DNA of 64,000 nucleotides from Panonychus citri (GCF_014898815.1 NW_026515546.1:1350501-1414500), one strand, 5' to 3'. Positions 1 to 14,043 are shown, counted from the first letter of the stretch. The notes: a model not told the origin generated them from the letters alone. Translations and numbers: made by a program.

Positions 1-2297
1 ACTGGAAATTATTAAATTTCATCTGAAGGCGTTGATACAATTTTTTTTTTCAATTAAAACCTAAAATATTAACATGGGATCTCCTCAGGCTTCAGGGTTG
101 TTAGCCTTTCATATGAGATTAATAGGTTTCAGTTAGTGATATTTACCAAATGATGAGGAAAGATTAAGATTGTGATGAGGATGAGGATGAGGAAGATGAT
201 GATGATGAGTTGCCGCTCCCATTAAATTATATATGAAAAAGTTGATTGAATTCAATTTACCATTGAAATTGTGTTTGTATTTATGATTAAATTAAATTGT
301 TGATTAGCAGATGGTTATTCACACGATAATATAGCTTTTTAATTATCATCACAATTGTACAATGATAATAATGAAATACTATTAATTGTCCACTTGGAAA
401 TTTAGATTTAAAAACAAAACAATTAGCTAATTGTTTGTGATAATTAACTTTAATCACGAAATAATTATTATATTTGTTGATCTGTTTTGTGTGGTTTACA
501 ATAATTGCTTTAATTAACTAATTATCTTATTTGATTGTTGGTTATTTCATTTTTTTTAAAGTTAATTGTTTAATATAAAATCAAAGATTCATTTCTGATC
601 ATTTACCTTTAATTACTCTTGGGCTCTGATTAATTCAGTATTTTGATGGGAATTAAAATTATTTATGACGCAATGAGTGAGAGAGAGATGAAGATGATGA
701 GGAAGAGGAAGATGATGAAAGGTAATTGATAGATGAGTCGATTTTGAATAATAACCATCATGTTGATTGGATAATCTTGAGTTAATCTGTCTACAAAGTG
801 CTAGCAAATGAAATATTCATTGTTAGATGTCATCGGAATTTGAAAGAAAAAGCAAGATGAAGATAAAGATGATAATGATTATATTTGTTCTTGATTACCT
901 TTGGTATGTAAACTATAACAAGTTTGATTCATAAATTGATGATGAACGAAAATTGATCAATCTGAATACTATATGTACATGAGATCTGAAGGGAAACACT
1001 TCAATTTAAGGGAACATTCAAACATTATCATGTTCCTAGTATGAGTTTTATGGTAATGACGATAGTGAAAATATGATGATAACGAGAGAGAGAGAGAGAG
1101 TTCTATAAGAGAATCTAATAAAAAAAATTAGACGTGAGCAAAAAGGAAGCAAGAAAAAAGGTAAAAAGATGAGGAAGAATCTTTTTTTCATCAATTCATT
1201 GGTCATCCTCAGTTTCTCACTTACAAAAATCATTGAGAAAGTTTCATCTAGGGAGCATAGGAACTACTTTGAGGTTCCATTTACAAGTTTCCAATATTGA
1301 TATTAAAGTATTACGAACTCTCTCTCTCTTCTTCCTTTCTTATCATCTTCCTCCTTTTTTTCGCCATCTTCATGATAATTCACAGTTTCCTATAATGCAA
1401 TTTATTCCTTGAGTCTTTTTTTATATTCTCACTCTGATATTTTTTGTATTTCTTTATTTCTATATATCCAATGTCTTTTGGTTCCAATGGTCCGCTTCAT
1501 TTCATCCTCATCTCCATCATCTTATCTAATGCACATTCTCCATCTTCGATGCAAACCCAACCTTTACCATTTTGTTATTTTTTTATTCTCTTTTTTATCA
1601 TATTACTTTTCTCTCTCTCTCTCTCTCCATTCATTATTGAAAGGAATGATTTTTCTCTTTCTCCATCCTCATCATCATCTTCTCCTCTTTTTTTTGTTCT
1701 TCATCAGATCAAGTTGTTTGCATTTGTTTTGCTTTTTTGCGTTTATCATCATTCCCCATTGACAATGTTAATATATTTTCACTGTTACTATGATATTTTG
1801 TTTTTTTATTGCTCATCCTCATCAATATCACCTTCATCACTTCACATCCTTATCTATAATGAATACGATTGATGTAATAATAATGCATATATGAAATTTC
1901 ATCATATTAACAATTGTTATTGATTAACTTTTCCATTCAGTTTGGTAATGAAATAAATGGAGAAAATGATTCAATTTTTTAATGAGACAATTGAAATGCT
2001 TTTATTTTGATTTTGGGTATAAAAACAATCTTGATTTTTGCTAGTTCTGTCGAAACACACCAGAGACAGAGAAAGAGAGAGAGAGAGAGAGAAAATGACA
2101 GGAAAAGGAAATGATGATGAGATAGAATAAGAAAAGGAAAAAAGAAAGAGAAATGATAAAAAATATGAAAGAGATGATAAATGTCGGTGTGATTCCAATA
2201 ACAAGAAGGCACCAAAGTTACAGTGTTATGTATAATATTGTACAACATCTCCTTTCCTTCTTGGATTGGAACCAGATTACAAGATTAAGATTAAGAT

Positions 2298-2298
<1 letters not shown>

Positions 2299-2333
<35 letters not shown>
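2299..2333. repeat. (AG)n microsatellite
   Basis: Uninterrupted AG dinucleotide tract of about 17 units. Confidence 0.9.
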
Positions 2334-2337
<4 letters not shown>

Positions 2338-3236
2338 GTTTTGACAGTGACATTTGTTGTTGTTTTTCTTTATCAATTAAGAATTATTTTCTGTTTTAAA
2401 TAAGGAAACGGAAAAGGAAACAGAGGAAATAGATTTTGTTTTGTTTCATCTCAAAAAAGGGAATGATAAAGTTACTAAGTTATCAGATATATAGTTAAAT
2501 ATATAATTGGTTTGATGGAAAATGAAATGTTCGGGAAAAGAGGATCAGATGATTACAGGTAATGGATTAAAATTGAGGATTTGAAGAGGATCAGGAACAG
2601 AAAAAGTTGTTTGATTGTTAGTTAATTGTTGTAGTTCTTGTGAAACAAAAAACAAAAAAAAAGATTTTATAATCAATAAGAAAGACGTTGAGTTGTAATC
2701 ATCACCTTAATTCACCTTAGAAGTTTTTTTTTAAATTTCTTTTCATTCATAAGAATTTGTTTGTTTGTTTTTCTTTTTTTGGATCAATTTAATTAATTTT
2801 GCATTTTTTTCGAATTTTCTCCTTTTCGAATTAATTTGCTTTAATTAGTTGTAATTAGAATCTCCCAACAAATTTAATAAATTGTTTCGTTTTTTTGTTT
2901 GTTTTCTTTTTTAATTGTTTATAGTTGTAATTCTTTATCACCTTAGAGAGAAATTTTCACCTTTAAATTTCTTCGTTGTAGTTTTGAGTTTTTTGTGTTT
3001 CGAGTTTCGTAAAAAAATAGTAGCTCTTTTTTTGTAGAATTTTTCTTTTTTCTTTTCTATGTGAATTCGCACGTCTTTTTTTTTCGCCAATTTTTTCGTT
3101 TTTTGTTTCATTTTTAGCGCCTTTTTAATCAAACAACTTTTCCATCAATAATTTCTTTTTGATTGGAATAATTTAGAATAATAATAATCATCATCATGAT
3201 CATTATCATGATAGTTTTTTGTATGTGTATATATAG

Positions 3237-3338
3237 TTGTGTGTGTGTGTGTGTGTGTGTGTGTTTATGTGTATGTATTTATGTGTGTGTGTGTGTGTGT
3301 ATGTGTGAGTGTTTGTGTGTGTGTGTAAGTGTATGTAC
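3237..3338. repeat. (TG)n microsatellite, interrupted
   Basis: TG-rich tract with TATG interruptions, about 100 bp. It lies just past the stop codon of the minus-strand zinc-finger gene and is therefore probably in its 3' UTR as a CA repeat. Confidence 0.85.
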
Positions 3339-3433
3339 CAAGCAATGTAATAACTTGTAGGGATGGGGATGCGGTGGTTACTTAAATTGTTTTGTTTCCA
3401 TCAGTGTTTTCGTTTGATTGTTTGTCTGTGTCA

Positions 3434-3652
3434 TCAATTTGCTTCCTTTAATTTGGCCTGAAGCGATGCAACCTCCAACCTTACCAGTTGTAGATAATTT
3501 TTTAAATTAATTAATTCATTTCCACGTTGAGATAATTTATCTTTGGTTATTGCATGAGCTTTTCTCTCACGCTCTAGATCATTTCGCAGGCATTTAATTG
3601 AACTTCGAGCAGTTTCAAGGTTTACCTGTTCATCGATTGCATCACCATGTTT
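3434..3652 (-). CDS. Zinc-finger gene, coding exon 4 (coiled coil)
   Basis: 72 codons plus TGA. The acceptor follows a long pyrimidine tract and gives phase 0, matching exon 3. The peptide is highly charged with heptad-spaced Leu/Ile/Val, so probably a parallel coiled coil for dimerisation. Assignment to this gene rests on strand, phase, splice sites and the absence of another host gene nearby; a transcript would confirm it. Confidence 0.72.
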   Translation of the reverse strand, partial: KHGDAIDEQVNLETARSSIKCLRNDLERERKAHAITKDKLSQRGNELINLKNYLQLVRLEVASLQAKLKEAN

Positions 3653-6600
3653 CTTTAAATAGCAAAATAAGAAGAAGAAAAAAACCAAAACAAAACAAAA
3701 CAAATCACAAAATTGAAATAAAAACAAATTCAATCAATTAGTTAATCATCATCATCATCATTAATATTATTACTTCGCGATTCTCCCAATCAAAGAAACA
3801 AATACAATCCACTTATCATCATAATCGTTATTTACTCATTGATAAAATAGTTTGTGTACATAATGTAAAATAGAAAAGGTTATAAATCGTAATATTGCTT
3901 ATCGAAAATAAGAACAAAAAAAAACTAGAGAATAGAACAAAAAATAAATCCAATCACCCGGTAAACATTAATTCTACCACCATGATAACTTTACTCTCTC
4001 TCTCTCTCACTCACTCACCTTTGATACTTTACATCTTTGTCTTATGTTTACCTTTCAATCGGTGGGTTTCCAAGGATATTAACCATTTATTGACATTTAA
4101 CAACATTAGAACCAATTAATTAACCAACTTATTTAGTTTTACTATTTTTTTTAACTTATATACTATATGGATTTACATTAGTTGATTATAGTAATTGAAC
4201 AAGAACTGAATCATTTTGGTTAACAATTGCAAATCAAACTGATTGTTATGTAACCAATTGGAAAAAAAAAGTTTCTTATTATTGATATTGGAATAGAAAA
4301 ATAAATTCTAAGGTGAAAATTGTCTAGAGAAAATGATAATGTTTAACATTATGGATTTAATAGTGATTAAAGATTATTAAAAATTAAATATATATCCGGG
4401 GATATAAGTCAGAATGAGAGAGAGAGAGAGAATCGATAAAGTGACAAAATTTTTCTCTCTGTAAATAATAACAAGAGCTCGAGGCAAGATGTTGCGAGTC
4501 GAAACTTTTTATTATTATTATCATCACTATCGAACGTGTGTTTTTTTCCTCTGCCACACTCGAATGTACATCTAAGAACAAAGTTCACACAGAGAAAGAG
4601 AGAGAGAGAGAAAAGTTGACCTCGTGTCAATGGTCATTTTTTTTACCTCAGCACAACAAATGAAGAAACAGACAAAAGACAACAAACTTTTTGACCATTG
4701 TGTCCATAGGAACTACTATTATTATTGTTATTAGTTTTAGCTTATTATTATAATCATTATATTATTAGAACCGGATTTTCAAGAGACACTTTCCAATTAT
4801 TTTTTTTTTTCTGTTATTTTTCAACTGTAATTTTTTTACTATTATCATTTTATAGCATTTAAGCTGGACACTGACCAGAGGAAAGACAGAGGATTAAACT
4901 TGCCACGGGGAAAATACGATAAATAATGTTTTTAATCTTCTATTCAATTCAAAAATCCAAATGGCGGTAGTATTATTTTTCTATCGAACTTGAATTTTAC
5001 TAAATAACTGATATAATACAAGAGAAAAGGAAAAAATCTATTCTAATATTTGATAACTTTTCGAAATTTTCACCCAATCAAATCGATTCTTCTTCTCATT
5101 TGCCCAAGCGAAATTTCAATTACTTAATCAACTATATTAGGATGCAAATGAAGATGAAAGTGATTGCATTTGAATGAGAATTGAGAGAATCATGAATGAA
5201 TAAAATGATGATCAATTATCGTATAATAATTAATAGTAAATATACTTACATTAACATCTATTTGATTAATTAGGTTATCGGGTGAACTTGAGGTTTCATA
5301 TGATGCTGTTGGTGGACTTGATGGTGACATTGGTTTAATTGCATTACTATTTGAATGAATATTATCTAGATTTCTTGTATTTTTGGTGGCATTATCATTA
5401 ACTGTAGCTGTAGCATTTGTAGTATTGTTATTATTATTAGAAGAGGTATTATTGTTGATTGATGATTTACTAATTGGTGAGGATAAATCAGTTGCTTCAG
5501 AATCGTTGAAATTATTTAAACCAAATAAATTGGCTCCAGTTAAACTAATCAATTCTTCTGGGCTTGTTTTATGCTCTTTAATTAGATGCATTTGTAATGA
5601 TAAACAATCTGAACAAATTTGTCCACACATTACACACATTCGATTGAGATCATGTCCACTGAGAAATGCACTTGCCGTTAATTCAGCGTTATTATTATTA
5701 ATTTGAGGGAAATTTAATGAAGAACCATTGTTATTACCAGAGGTTCGAATGGGTATTAAATCACTATGATCATTGGCCATATGAGTTTTAAGCCATTTAA
5801 TTGATTTGAAACGACGCTCACAAAGTTTACAAACTTCAGTATAATGACTGAAGTAACGATTACCTGTATCACTTGGATCGATTCCGCCAGAATTTTCTGT
5901 ATCTGATGTTAAATTGGACGAAAAATCCATGACAACTTCCATACTACTCGAACCTTGATGACCATCATCACCACCACCGGCACCGGCACCGGTATTACCT
6001 CCTCTTTTACCTGTTGTATTTTCCATTCCTCGTAAGGCTAAAAGTGCATTTGTTGATTGACCAATTTGATGAGATCCTAATGGTGGTGATGAAGATGATT
6101 TATTTTGTAAAGTGTTTGGTGGTAAATTTGCTGAGCCTAATCCACTTCCTCCTGGTGTAAGTAAACCCATTCCTCCGGTTGATGTTAATGATAATAATCC
6201 ACCTCTATTTGAATCTTTCATTCCACTTGGTGTATCCTCACCAATTCCATGGGTATTTTGCTTATGAACTTTAAGGAAATATTTTGAACACAATTCTTTC
6301 TGACAAATATCACAAGTAACTCCACCGATTGTTGATGTAAACGCTGCTTCGGCTGGATGCTCATCGATATCAATTTGATGCATTTTCTTCATATGAGTTT
6401 TCATGAAATACTTATTACATAGCTCTTTGTTACAGATGTTACAATAGTTTCGACAATTTCCCGATGATGAAGATGACCTTAAACCACTTGGACTATTACC
6501 GATTCCAGAGTTACCACATTTAACCGACATTAAACCTTCAATATTCAATTGACGGCCAGTTAATGCAAACGCTGCCGCTGCTGCAGCAACAACTTGATTT

Positions 6601-9600
6601 ACATTATTATTGTTATTCTCATTTACTGATGAACAATTTTGCGGTGATTCTGGTGATTTATTTTCAATATCACGATAATTGGATGAACAGTTAATTGTTG
6701 ACGATGAAGAACCAGTTCGATTAAATAGATTGACTGAATTACTATTGTTATTATTATTACGAATACCATGGATATTGATTCGATGTGCTCGAAGTGACGA
6801 TTTACTTTGAAAATTTTTACCACAAATTTCACAAATTAACTCAAATTCTGAATTAATTGTCATTCCTATTCCATTACCAGGTAAGTTTGTACTGTTATTA
6901 TTACCTGCGAATAAATTTCGATAAAAAATAAACACAATTAATGATCAACACTCATAATAATCGACAGTATAAGTTGATCATTTTTTTTTCGAAAAAAAAA
7001 TCGAAAAGAAAGAGAAACGATCAGTAATAACTCTCGTGGCCATTGCACTGAAACTCTCGATTTTTGTTTCAAGTTCAGTTCTTTACAATCTATAGATGGA
7101 TATTTACTATGATATTATCTTGATAATAACATTCTAATAAGGTAATGAGATAATTAATCATTATTCTTACCTTGATTTGTTGTATTAACCACACTCAATG
7201 TTACTTGTGATCCTTGTTTAAGTGGAGGTGTTGTTGATGGTGAAACTGAAAATGCCCTCAGGTTATCACCAGTAGGTGTTGTTGGTGTAATGGTTACATG
7301 AGATGATGTGAACATAATATCAGTGGATGGATTTAAAGGTGAATTGAGATGATGATGATGATGTTGATTTGAATTGTCATCACCATCTGATCGAGGTGAC
7401 ATTGTATTATCTTCTGGACAAGACATTGATTGACGTTCCGAATAACTGAAATCTCGAACTATTCGAGATCCTTTTTCACTGCCACCATCTCCCTCACCCT
7501 CGACTCCCTCCCTTCTTCCTCTTCCTTCACCAATCATTCCATGATCATCATCACCACCACCCTTACTTTCACCCTTAAGATGACCCGAAGTGGTTGACCC
7601 ACAATTAGATGCAGTGTCCATAGTACCAATTCCGTGTTTATTTGCCTTATGAGTTTTAAGAAAGTATTTATTACAAAACTCCTTCTTACAAATCTCACAA
7701 AATGCATCGGCGTTTATAACACCCATCTCTCGGAGTTTTTCCGGTGTAAAGATTATATTTTCACCCGCTGGTATATTAATCGGTCGACCAAGGAATGCAA
7801 ATGATTCCGCTTGAAGTGAGGCCATCATTGCTTGCCACTGATCACGGGTCCATGAAGGTGAACCTTGATGAGGAATTGAATGGATTATCATTCGGTGGGC
7901 TTGAAGTGCCATTGGATTATCAAGATCAATCCTACACAGGTCACAATAGGTTTCACAGTTATTACCGTTATTATTATCGTTACTATTTGTAGCATTTGGT
8001 AAACATGATGGTGACATTGTTGTTGATGGTGAAGATGAAGGTGATGAGTTAACGGAAGATGATTGCATTGATGGAATCACTTGTTTTGATGATGATAATT
8101 TATCTCCATCATTTGAGACTAGATTATTATTTCCTGTGGTTGAAGTTGTTGTTGTTGTTGTTGTTGTCATTGTCGTGGTTGTTGTTAAATTGGATGTTGA
8201 CATTTTGGTTGATTCTGAATGACTATTATTATTGTTGATTGTGTGTTTACTTGTCAATGAGATGGACTGATGGTGATGATGATGATGATCTAAAGATGAT
8301 GGTGAAAGTTGTGGTGAACCTGAAGGTATCTTTGTTGAGACTAGACTAATGGCTTCAGTTAAACCATTGGAATCACCTTCCTGATCAGATGAATCTGAAG
8401 GTGAAACTGAGCGATTTGAAATGTGACGATCAAGAGACGATGAACCAGCAGCTAATGCAAGTCCAGTTAAATTGGCTAGCGAAGTTACTGAATGATCATT
8501 GGAACCACCATGAAATCCAGGTCCGGTTAACATTAATGGATTATTATTGTTATTACCTGAGATTGATGATGTTGATGAGGAAGATGAACAATGAATATTA
8601 TGAATCTTAGATCGGTGTTTCTTGAGGAAATACTTGTTACAGAATTGTTTCTGACAAATATCACAATAAGATTCCATGTTAATCATTCCCACCGCTCTTG
8701 ATGCAAGGGCAACAACCGTTGCTGAGTCAATATTGGGTGTACCTGAAGCAGAATTGGGTCCACTTCCGCCATTTCCACCGCCCACACCACCACCACCACC
8801 ACCTCCTCCTCCACCTCCACCACCACCAATACCACAATCACCTCTATTTGAACCTGAAGATGCTTGTTGTAAAAGTTGCTGCATTTGCATTGCAGCAGCA
8901 GCTTGAGCTTGTGCTGAACCACCAGGAATACCACCGGCGGCTGATTGGAAATATGCTGCAGCCGCTGCGGTATTAAATGCTGCTGCCACTGCGGCTGCTT
9001 GAGCAGCTTGAGATCCTGATCCAGAAATAGCTGTTGTTGTTGGTGTTACTGTTGATGATCCTCCAGGTCCAGATGAATTTGGACTTGGATCTGAGGTGTA
9101 AATACCATGTTTATTGGCTTTATGAGTTTTCAGAAAATATTTATTACATAACTCCTTGTTACACAATTCACAATAAGCTTCCGGATTAAATATTTTCTGA
9201 TGAACATGAGTAGGATTAATTGCAGTTAATCCGGCCAAACCAAGTCCATTGTGTATTGCACCACTGGTCAAGTTAACACCAGAACCATTTCCACCCACTA
9301 ACGAACCATTATTAAGATTATTACCATTGTTACCGGTGGTCGAATTGTTTGAACAATTAGAACCATTAGAACCAGGTAATATATTAAATAAATAGGGAAA
9401 CATTGCAATTGGCATTACATTTGATGAACTATTTGGATTATTATCTTTACCGTTATTATTATTATTATTATTATTTGTATTTGTATTATTTGAATTTTCA
9501 TCACAATTCAATTGACCTGATTGGGATGTAGATGAATGGATAATTGGTAATTGAGAGGTTGTTGTGGTTGTAATTGTGGTTGTATTGGAAGATGATGATT

Positions 9601-11415
9601 GGTGATGATGACTATGATGATGATTACCTGTTAAAGGTGATGATGATGATGAGGGTATGGTGGGTATTGATTGTTGACCAGAAACACCATGAAGTTTATA
9701 TGAGAGTAAAGTGGCAAAATCTTTGGCTGAACCTGAAGGAACTGAGGTAACTCCGGTTATCGATGTTGACATTGAACCGATTCCAGAGTTTTTATTATTA
9801 TTTGTACCGGAAACTCCTGTTATCGTCATGGAGTGTTTAGAACTTGATTTATGATGAGATGTTGAGTGTTGATGATGAGATGAAGATGTACCATGATGAT
9901 GATGATGATGTTGTTGTTGTTGTGAATGACTATGGTGGGAATGATGATCGTTGTTATTATTGTTTGTATTTCCTATTAGACTAGATGATGAATCAATGAA
10001 TGATTTCTGACGACTTTTAGGTGACCCCAATGGACTATTACTACAACTATCGCCCAAACTACTGGCAACATCGGCATCTACCTCTCGATTCATTGATGAT
10101 AATCGTGATCGACCTTGACCTCGAGAATCCTCGGTGAAAGGTCCATGTTTACTTGAGATACCATTTGGTGTTTTCTTGTATTGCTGATGATGATGCTGAG
10201 AATCAATTTGTTGCTGTTGTTGCTGCTGTTGTTGATGGTGTAGTAACTGTTGTTCTAATACCTTTTGCACATGCTGGAAACGGGAAACGGAAATGATGCC
10301 AATGTTATATAAGAACGAGATGCAATTGAGTCAAAATGGAAAAGAAGAGAAGAAAAAAAAATTTATTAGTAATCATCAAGTGTTTCCATATATCTCATGT
10401 TGATTATTGGGATTAATTGAGTTGATTAACTTACCTCTTCTTCAATGTGATCCTTTAATTGATCCTCATTGATAAAGGGACAACCACAGTGTGGACAAAG
10501 GAAATGAAATTTGGTTAATTGGCTGTAATTAAGAGCTGCTGCCGCTGCCGCTGCCGCTGCAACGGATAAGTCCATTTGACCGGGTTCTTCGTCGTCTTCG
10601 TCTCCCTCTACAGGTTCATCCATTCCCTCATCTTCCTCATCTTCTTCTCCATCATCTTGTTCAGCATCTTCTTCCGTTTCTTCATCACCTCCATCATCTT
10701 GACAATTATTTTTAACAAATCGCCTTTTTAAAACATTTGCTCGATTAATTGTTGATGATCCTCGCTGATTATGATGATGATGACCAATGGTCATTCCAAT
10801 GATTGAAGATGAATTATCATCAACCATCATCATCATTGGCTCATTTTCTCTAGATTTATGGATAAAATCATTCTCATCTCTTGATAGATCATCTTCTTCA
10901 TCTTCATCTGTAGCATTTTTTAATTGTCGAGATGATGATTTCTTTGTTAATCCGGTTGTGGTTCCATATTTAACTGGATTACTTTGTTTACGTCGTTTCT
11001 TTGTCCTGGGTTCATCTAATTCATAGAAACCACCCTGTGTATTACCAGAATGACCAGAAGCCTCTTCATCATCTCCAATCAGAGATGAAGATAATCTCTC
11101 ATTATGATGATGACGAGATGATGATGATCGACGGTCAATTGATAAAGATAACTGGTCATCCTCATCTTCATCCATTTCATCAGAATCATGGTGAGTTTGA
11201 GTAGTAATTAAATCACCATTAACTGATTCATTTGAATTAGAATTTAATTTTTTACCTTTCTTTCCTTCGGTATTATTATTATCATCAATTGGTTCATTTT
11301 TAATCATTGGTGTTGGTGTTGGTGTTAATTGTGATGATGATTTAATATAATCATCAACATCTTCATCTTTCACTTGATCAATTGATTCACTTTTTTCAAC
11401 TGGTAAGTTCATCAT
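3434..11415 (-). CDS. Ten-finger C2H2 zinc-finger protein, four exons
   Basis: Likely a nuclear DNA-binding regulator of 1,985 residues. Coding exons on the minus strand are 11415-10435, 10273-7171, 6904-5250 and 3652-3434; introns are 161, 266 and 1,597 bp, all GT-AG, with phases 0, 1 and 0 that join exactly and give 1,986 codons including the stop. An in-frame TAA lies just upstream of the ATG at 11415, supporting that start. It has ten C2H2 fingers: one near residues 307-328, four around 695-1210 and five around 1387-1810. Most share an unusual core, C-x2-C-x-K-E-x-C-N-K-Y-F-L-K-x-H. Between fingers are acidic, poly-Ala, poly-Gly, His/Gln and Ser/Asn-rich disordered tracts. The last 72 residues form a coiled coil. 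I do not recognise a named orthologue; a role in transcription is inferred from the fingers only. Confidence 0.85.
5250..6904 (-). CDS. Zinc-finger gene, coding exon 3
   Basis: 1,655 nt after a TTCGCAG acceptor, completing a Gly codon with exon 2 and ending in phase 0 at a GTAAGT donor. Encodes fingers 6-10, near 6840-6765, 6450-6375, 6325-6250, 5840-5765 and 5645-5575. Fingers 7 and 8 have the CN/SKYF core. If the donor were not used, translation would run 19 more codons to a stop at 5190, a possible shorter isoform without the coiled coil. Confidence 0.85.
7171..10273 (-). CDS. Zinc-finger gene, coding exon 2
   Basis: 3,103 nt opening with CAT (His, last ligand of finger 1) after a TTTCCAG acceptor and ending in phase 1 at a GTAAGA donor. 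Carries fingers 2-5, near 9190-9110, 8680-8605, 7945-7875 and 7715-7640. Fingers 2, 3 and 5 have the CNKYFLK core; finger 4 is divergent. Linkers are rich in Gln, His, Ser, Asn, poly-Ala and a run of about fourteen Gly. Confidence 0.87.
10435..11415 (-). CDS. Zinc-finger gene, coding exon 1
   Basis: 327 codons from ATG 11415, ending in phase 0 at a GTAAGT donor (10434-10429). Encodes an acidic, Ser-rich N terminus with several Asp/Glu runs and a basic KKRRK-type stretch that could be a nuclear localisation signal. It closes with the first three ligands of a C2H2 finger (C-x2-C-x12-H); the fourth ligand, His, is supplied by the first codon of exon 2. Confidence 0.85.
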
Positions 11416-13078
11416 TATCGTTAAAGTTAATTATCGGCGGGTTGGTTACGGTAAAAATGGATTAACAATTTATCTTATATAATTAATTAAAATCACTAAT
11501 CCAAAAAGGTTAAGTTAATCAAAATTTAAAAGGTAATCTCATCATCATATAATATAAACAAATTTGATTCTCAGGTAAATGATGAGGATAATTTTCCCAT
11601 TTGATTGTTGAACAAAATTAAACAATTTCTATTGACAGATTGACTTTTGATTGTTGGTTTAATTGTTACTGTTTAATTGTTGTCCTTTTTGTTTGTTTGT
11701 TACTTAATCACTTTTACCAAGTTGACATTGAACTTAACTTTAATTGTGATGATGACGATGATGATTGTGATGATCAGGATTTTGATTAATTGATGATTAT
11801 AATCAACGATTTAGTTTAATTGTTTGTATGTATTGGGTTGGGTTTTAACCTTTTTGATTATGTTTCTGGCGATAACACTGATTAAATTTGATTTTGATTA
11901 AATTGTTGAGACACACACACACTGATTATATTGTATGATAGGGTTTGTATACACATAGATTAGGAATTAAGAGACAATTAAATTGGGGGGAGAGAATAAT
12001 TAACACTCGTGTATATAATTAAAACTGAATTCACAATTAAAATTGTTGATGATGATGTTGAGATCCGAATTCAAATGATGTTTGTTTGATTTGATTTCTT
12101 AATAATAATATAATTTTGATATTGTTGCTCCTTAATTGTTGTTGTTGTTTGATTAATTCTGCTTGGTAAAATTGGTTTGATGATAATGATGATGATGATG
12201 ATGATTATATTCCGTTAATTGTTGTGTGTATATTGTAATAAAAAAAAACTTGATTTGATTAACTTGTAAGCTGCTACACTAAGGCCAAAGAAAACTAAAT
12301 TATCACAATTAACTTCATATCTTTTAATTGGCCAAAGTATTTATATTGTTTATACACAGCACTTCCTGCTAAATTAATTAACATTGATTAACATTGGATG
12401 ATAATTGTTGTTGTTGTTGTTTGATTGATTCATTTGTGTGTAAGGCCATGAGGTTTGGTCAGTTTGATGATGACGGTGATGGGTTTTCATTTGAATGTAC
12501 ATTATGGTCAAACGGTAAGATCACAATAAGTGGACAGTCCGAGTCGGAATTGAAAAATGAAATAAAGATTAAAATATAAAAAAAAAGTAAAAGATTTAAG
12601 TTAATTCAATGTGTTACCGTTTACATAGAGGAAAATGTGAATGAATATGAAGGTTGGAAAGGGAGGAGGAGGAGGAGGAGGGAGGATGATGATAAGAAGA
12701 TGATAAAATGAGTGAGAAAGAGAGAGAGATATATATATTAAATATGGGACAGGTCGGCCTAGTCAGTTTGCGTGAGCTGTGGGTGAGACTGTAATAAAAT
12801 GAGAAAGAAAGAGGAAAAAGAAAGAGAGACCATTCAACGGACCTTGGTCATATTTCTTTCTACTTTCACTGTCTAATTTTTCATCATCTTTATCTTCCCT
12901 CTCTTTTATCATTCATCTTCTTTCGTTCTCCCTTATTCTCTCTCTCTCTTTTTAAAAGCGGCCTTGTGGGGTTCGGTTCACTCTCGTGTTGGTAGGTCAA
13001 CGAATGGACATGAATAACACTCCGTTACATTGGTAATAACTCGAGTGGCCTTTAAAATTACTTTTTGCCAGAAGCTCG

Positions 13079-13119
<41 letters not shown>

Positions 13120-14043
13120 GGATGATAAGGGAGAAAGGCTATTAAATCTTAGGTTGAATAAGAATATGGTCTAGGAGAAAGAGAAAAAGAGAGACTAAAC
13201 CCCCCTAAGGCATGGACATTGGCACGAGCCATCAGGCCAGACCAGGTCATGCCACGAGTTACTCTCTTCTCTCTCTTTTCTCTCGCTTGGACTTAGCAAA
13301 AGCTGCTAATAGTATAAAGAGAGAGAGAGAGAGATGATAAAGGATACACAAGGAAGAAACAAATATCATCAATACAATAATTCAAATGCTGTAAAATTGT
13401 TGGACTTAAATTCAAAAATGACCAAAGGTCCTTTTCCCTCTTTCTCTCTTATAATAAATGGGCAAATAAATATTAAAAAAAAATAGAGGAAAAGGAAACA
13501 CACAACAAATGCTTTTTTCTCTCTCCGTAGGATTTACTGTTTATCACTTCGGAATTCTAACAGACGTGTTAATATGATTTAAAGTGTAAAATACAGAAAA
13601 GAGAGAGAGAGAGAGAAAAAATTCTTCTATTCTTTTTGATTGGAAAATATATAAATAAAAAAATTCTATCGAATAATAGAAAAAAAAGGTGGAGCTTAAA
13701 AATGGATATAAATAAAAAAGGAGGAGGTTTAAAATTTGATAAAATATAAGAGGAGAAAGAGAAACAAGTAAGATAGGATTTTGAAATGATGAAGGTGGAG
13801 AAATGAAAAAGTTGAACCAGTTCTCAGCCTTTTCCAGGTTCTATCATGCAATTCGATGGGTTTGGTTTAAAATGATAACAACACACAACAACAACATCTC
13901 ATGTTGTTCATATATATATTAGATTGAGAGAGAGAGAAAGAGAGAGTTTAAAGTTAAAAGTAGGAGGTGGGATAATATCATGATAAGATGATATTATAGA
14001 GGGTGGAAAGTGGGTTGAAATGATTTGAGAAATAAAAAAATTT
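11416..14043. other. 5' flank of zinc-finger gene, no gene seen
   Basis: AT-rich to about 12.6 kb, then a stretch richer in G and C interrupted by GA/CT microsatellites. A GC-richer patch at 13195-13262 contains GGCATG and CATGCC about 35 bp apart, a weak potential stem. No coding exon can be supported. A promoter and 5' UTR for the minus-strand zinc-finger gene should lie here, but no motif was clear enough to place them. Confidence 0.6.
13082..13116. repeat. (GA)n microsatellite
   Basis: Uninterrupted GA tract of about 17 units. Confidence 0.9.

Larger units (their letters stand above)
1..3433. other. Non-coding, low-complexity flank
   Basis: No convincing coding region. The open frames here read as runs of Ser/Leu/Phe or Arg/Glu, which is what CT/GA and TTC tracts produce. 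Contains GA/CT microsatellites (for example near 1084-1101, 2070-2092 and 2299-2333), GAT-type repeats near 174-207 and a TG tract at the right end. The right-hand part should hold the 3' UTR of the minus-strand zinc-finger gene that ends at 3434. Confidence 0.7.

Noticed and set aside
1409..1872. Overlapping Ser/Leu/Phe-rich ORFs
   Set aside because: They translate CT and TTC tracts in several frames at once; no domain, splice context or coding texture.
5383..5706. Plus-strand ORF of 107 codons
   Set aside because: It is the antisense shadow of zinc-finger exon 3, made of poly-Leu/Val from Asn/Ser-rich codons on the other strand.
8676..8976. Plus- and minus-strand ORFs rich in Pro, His or Val
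   Set aside because: Out-of-frame readings of the poly-Gly and poly-Ala coding tract of zinc-finger exon 2.
13195..13262. GC-richer patch with GGCATG/CATGCC as a structured RNA
   Set aside because: Only a six-base stem with a loop of about 35 nt; too weak to call.
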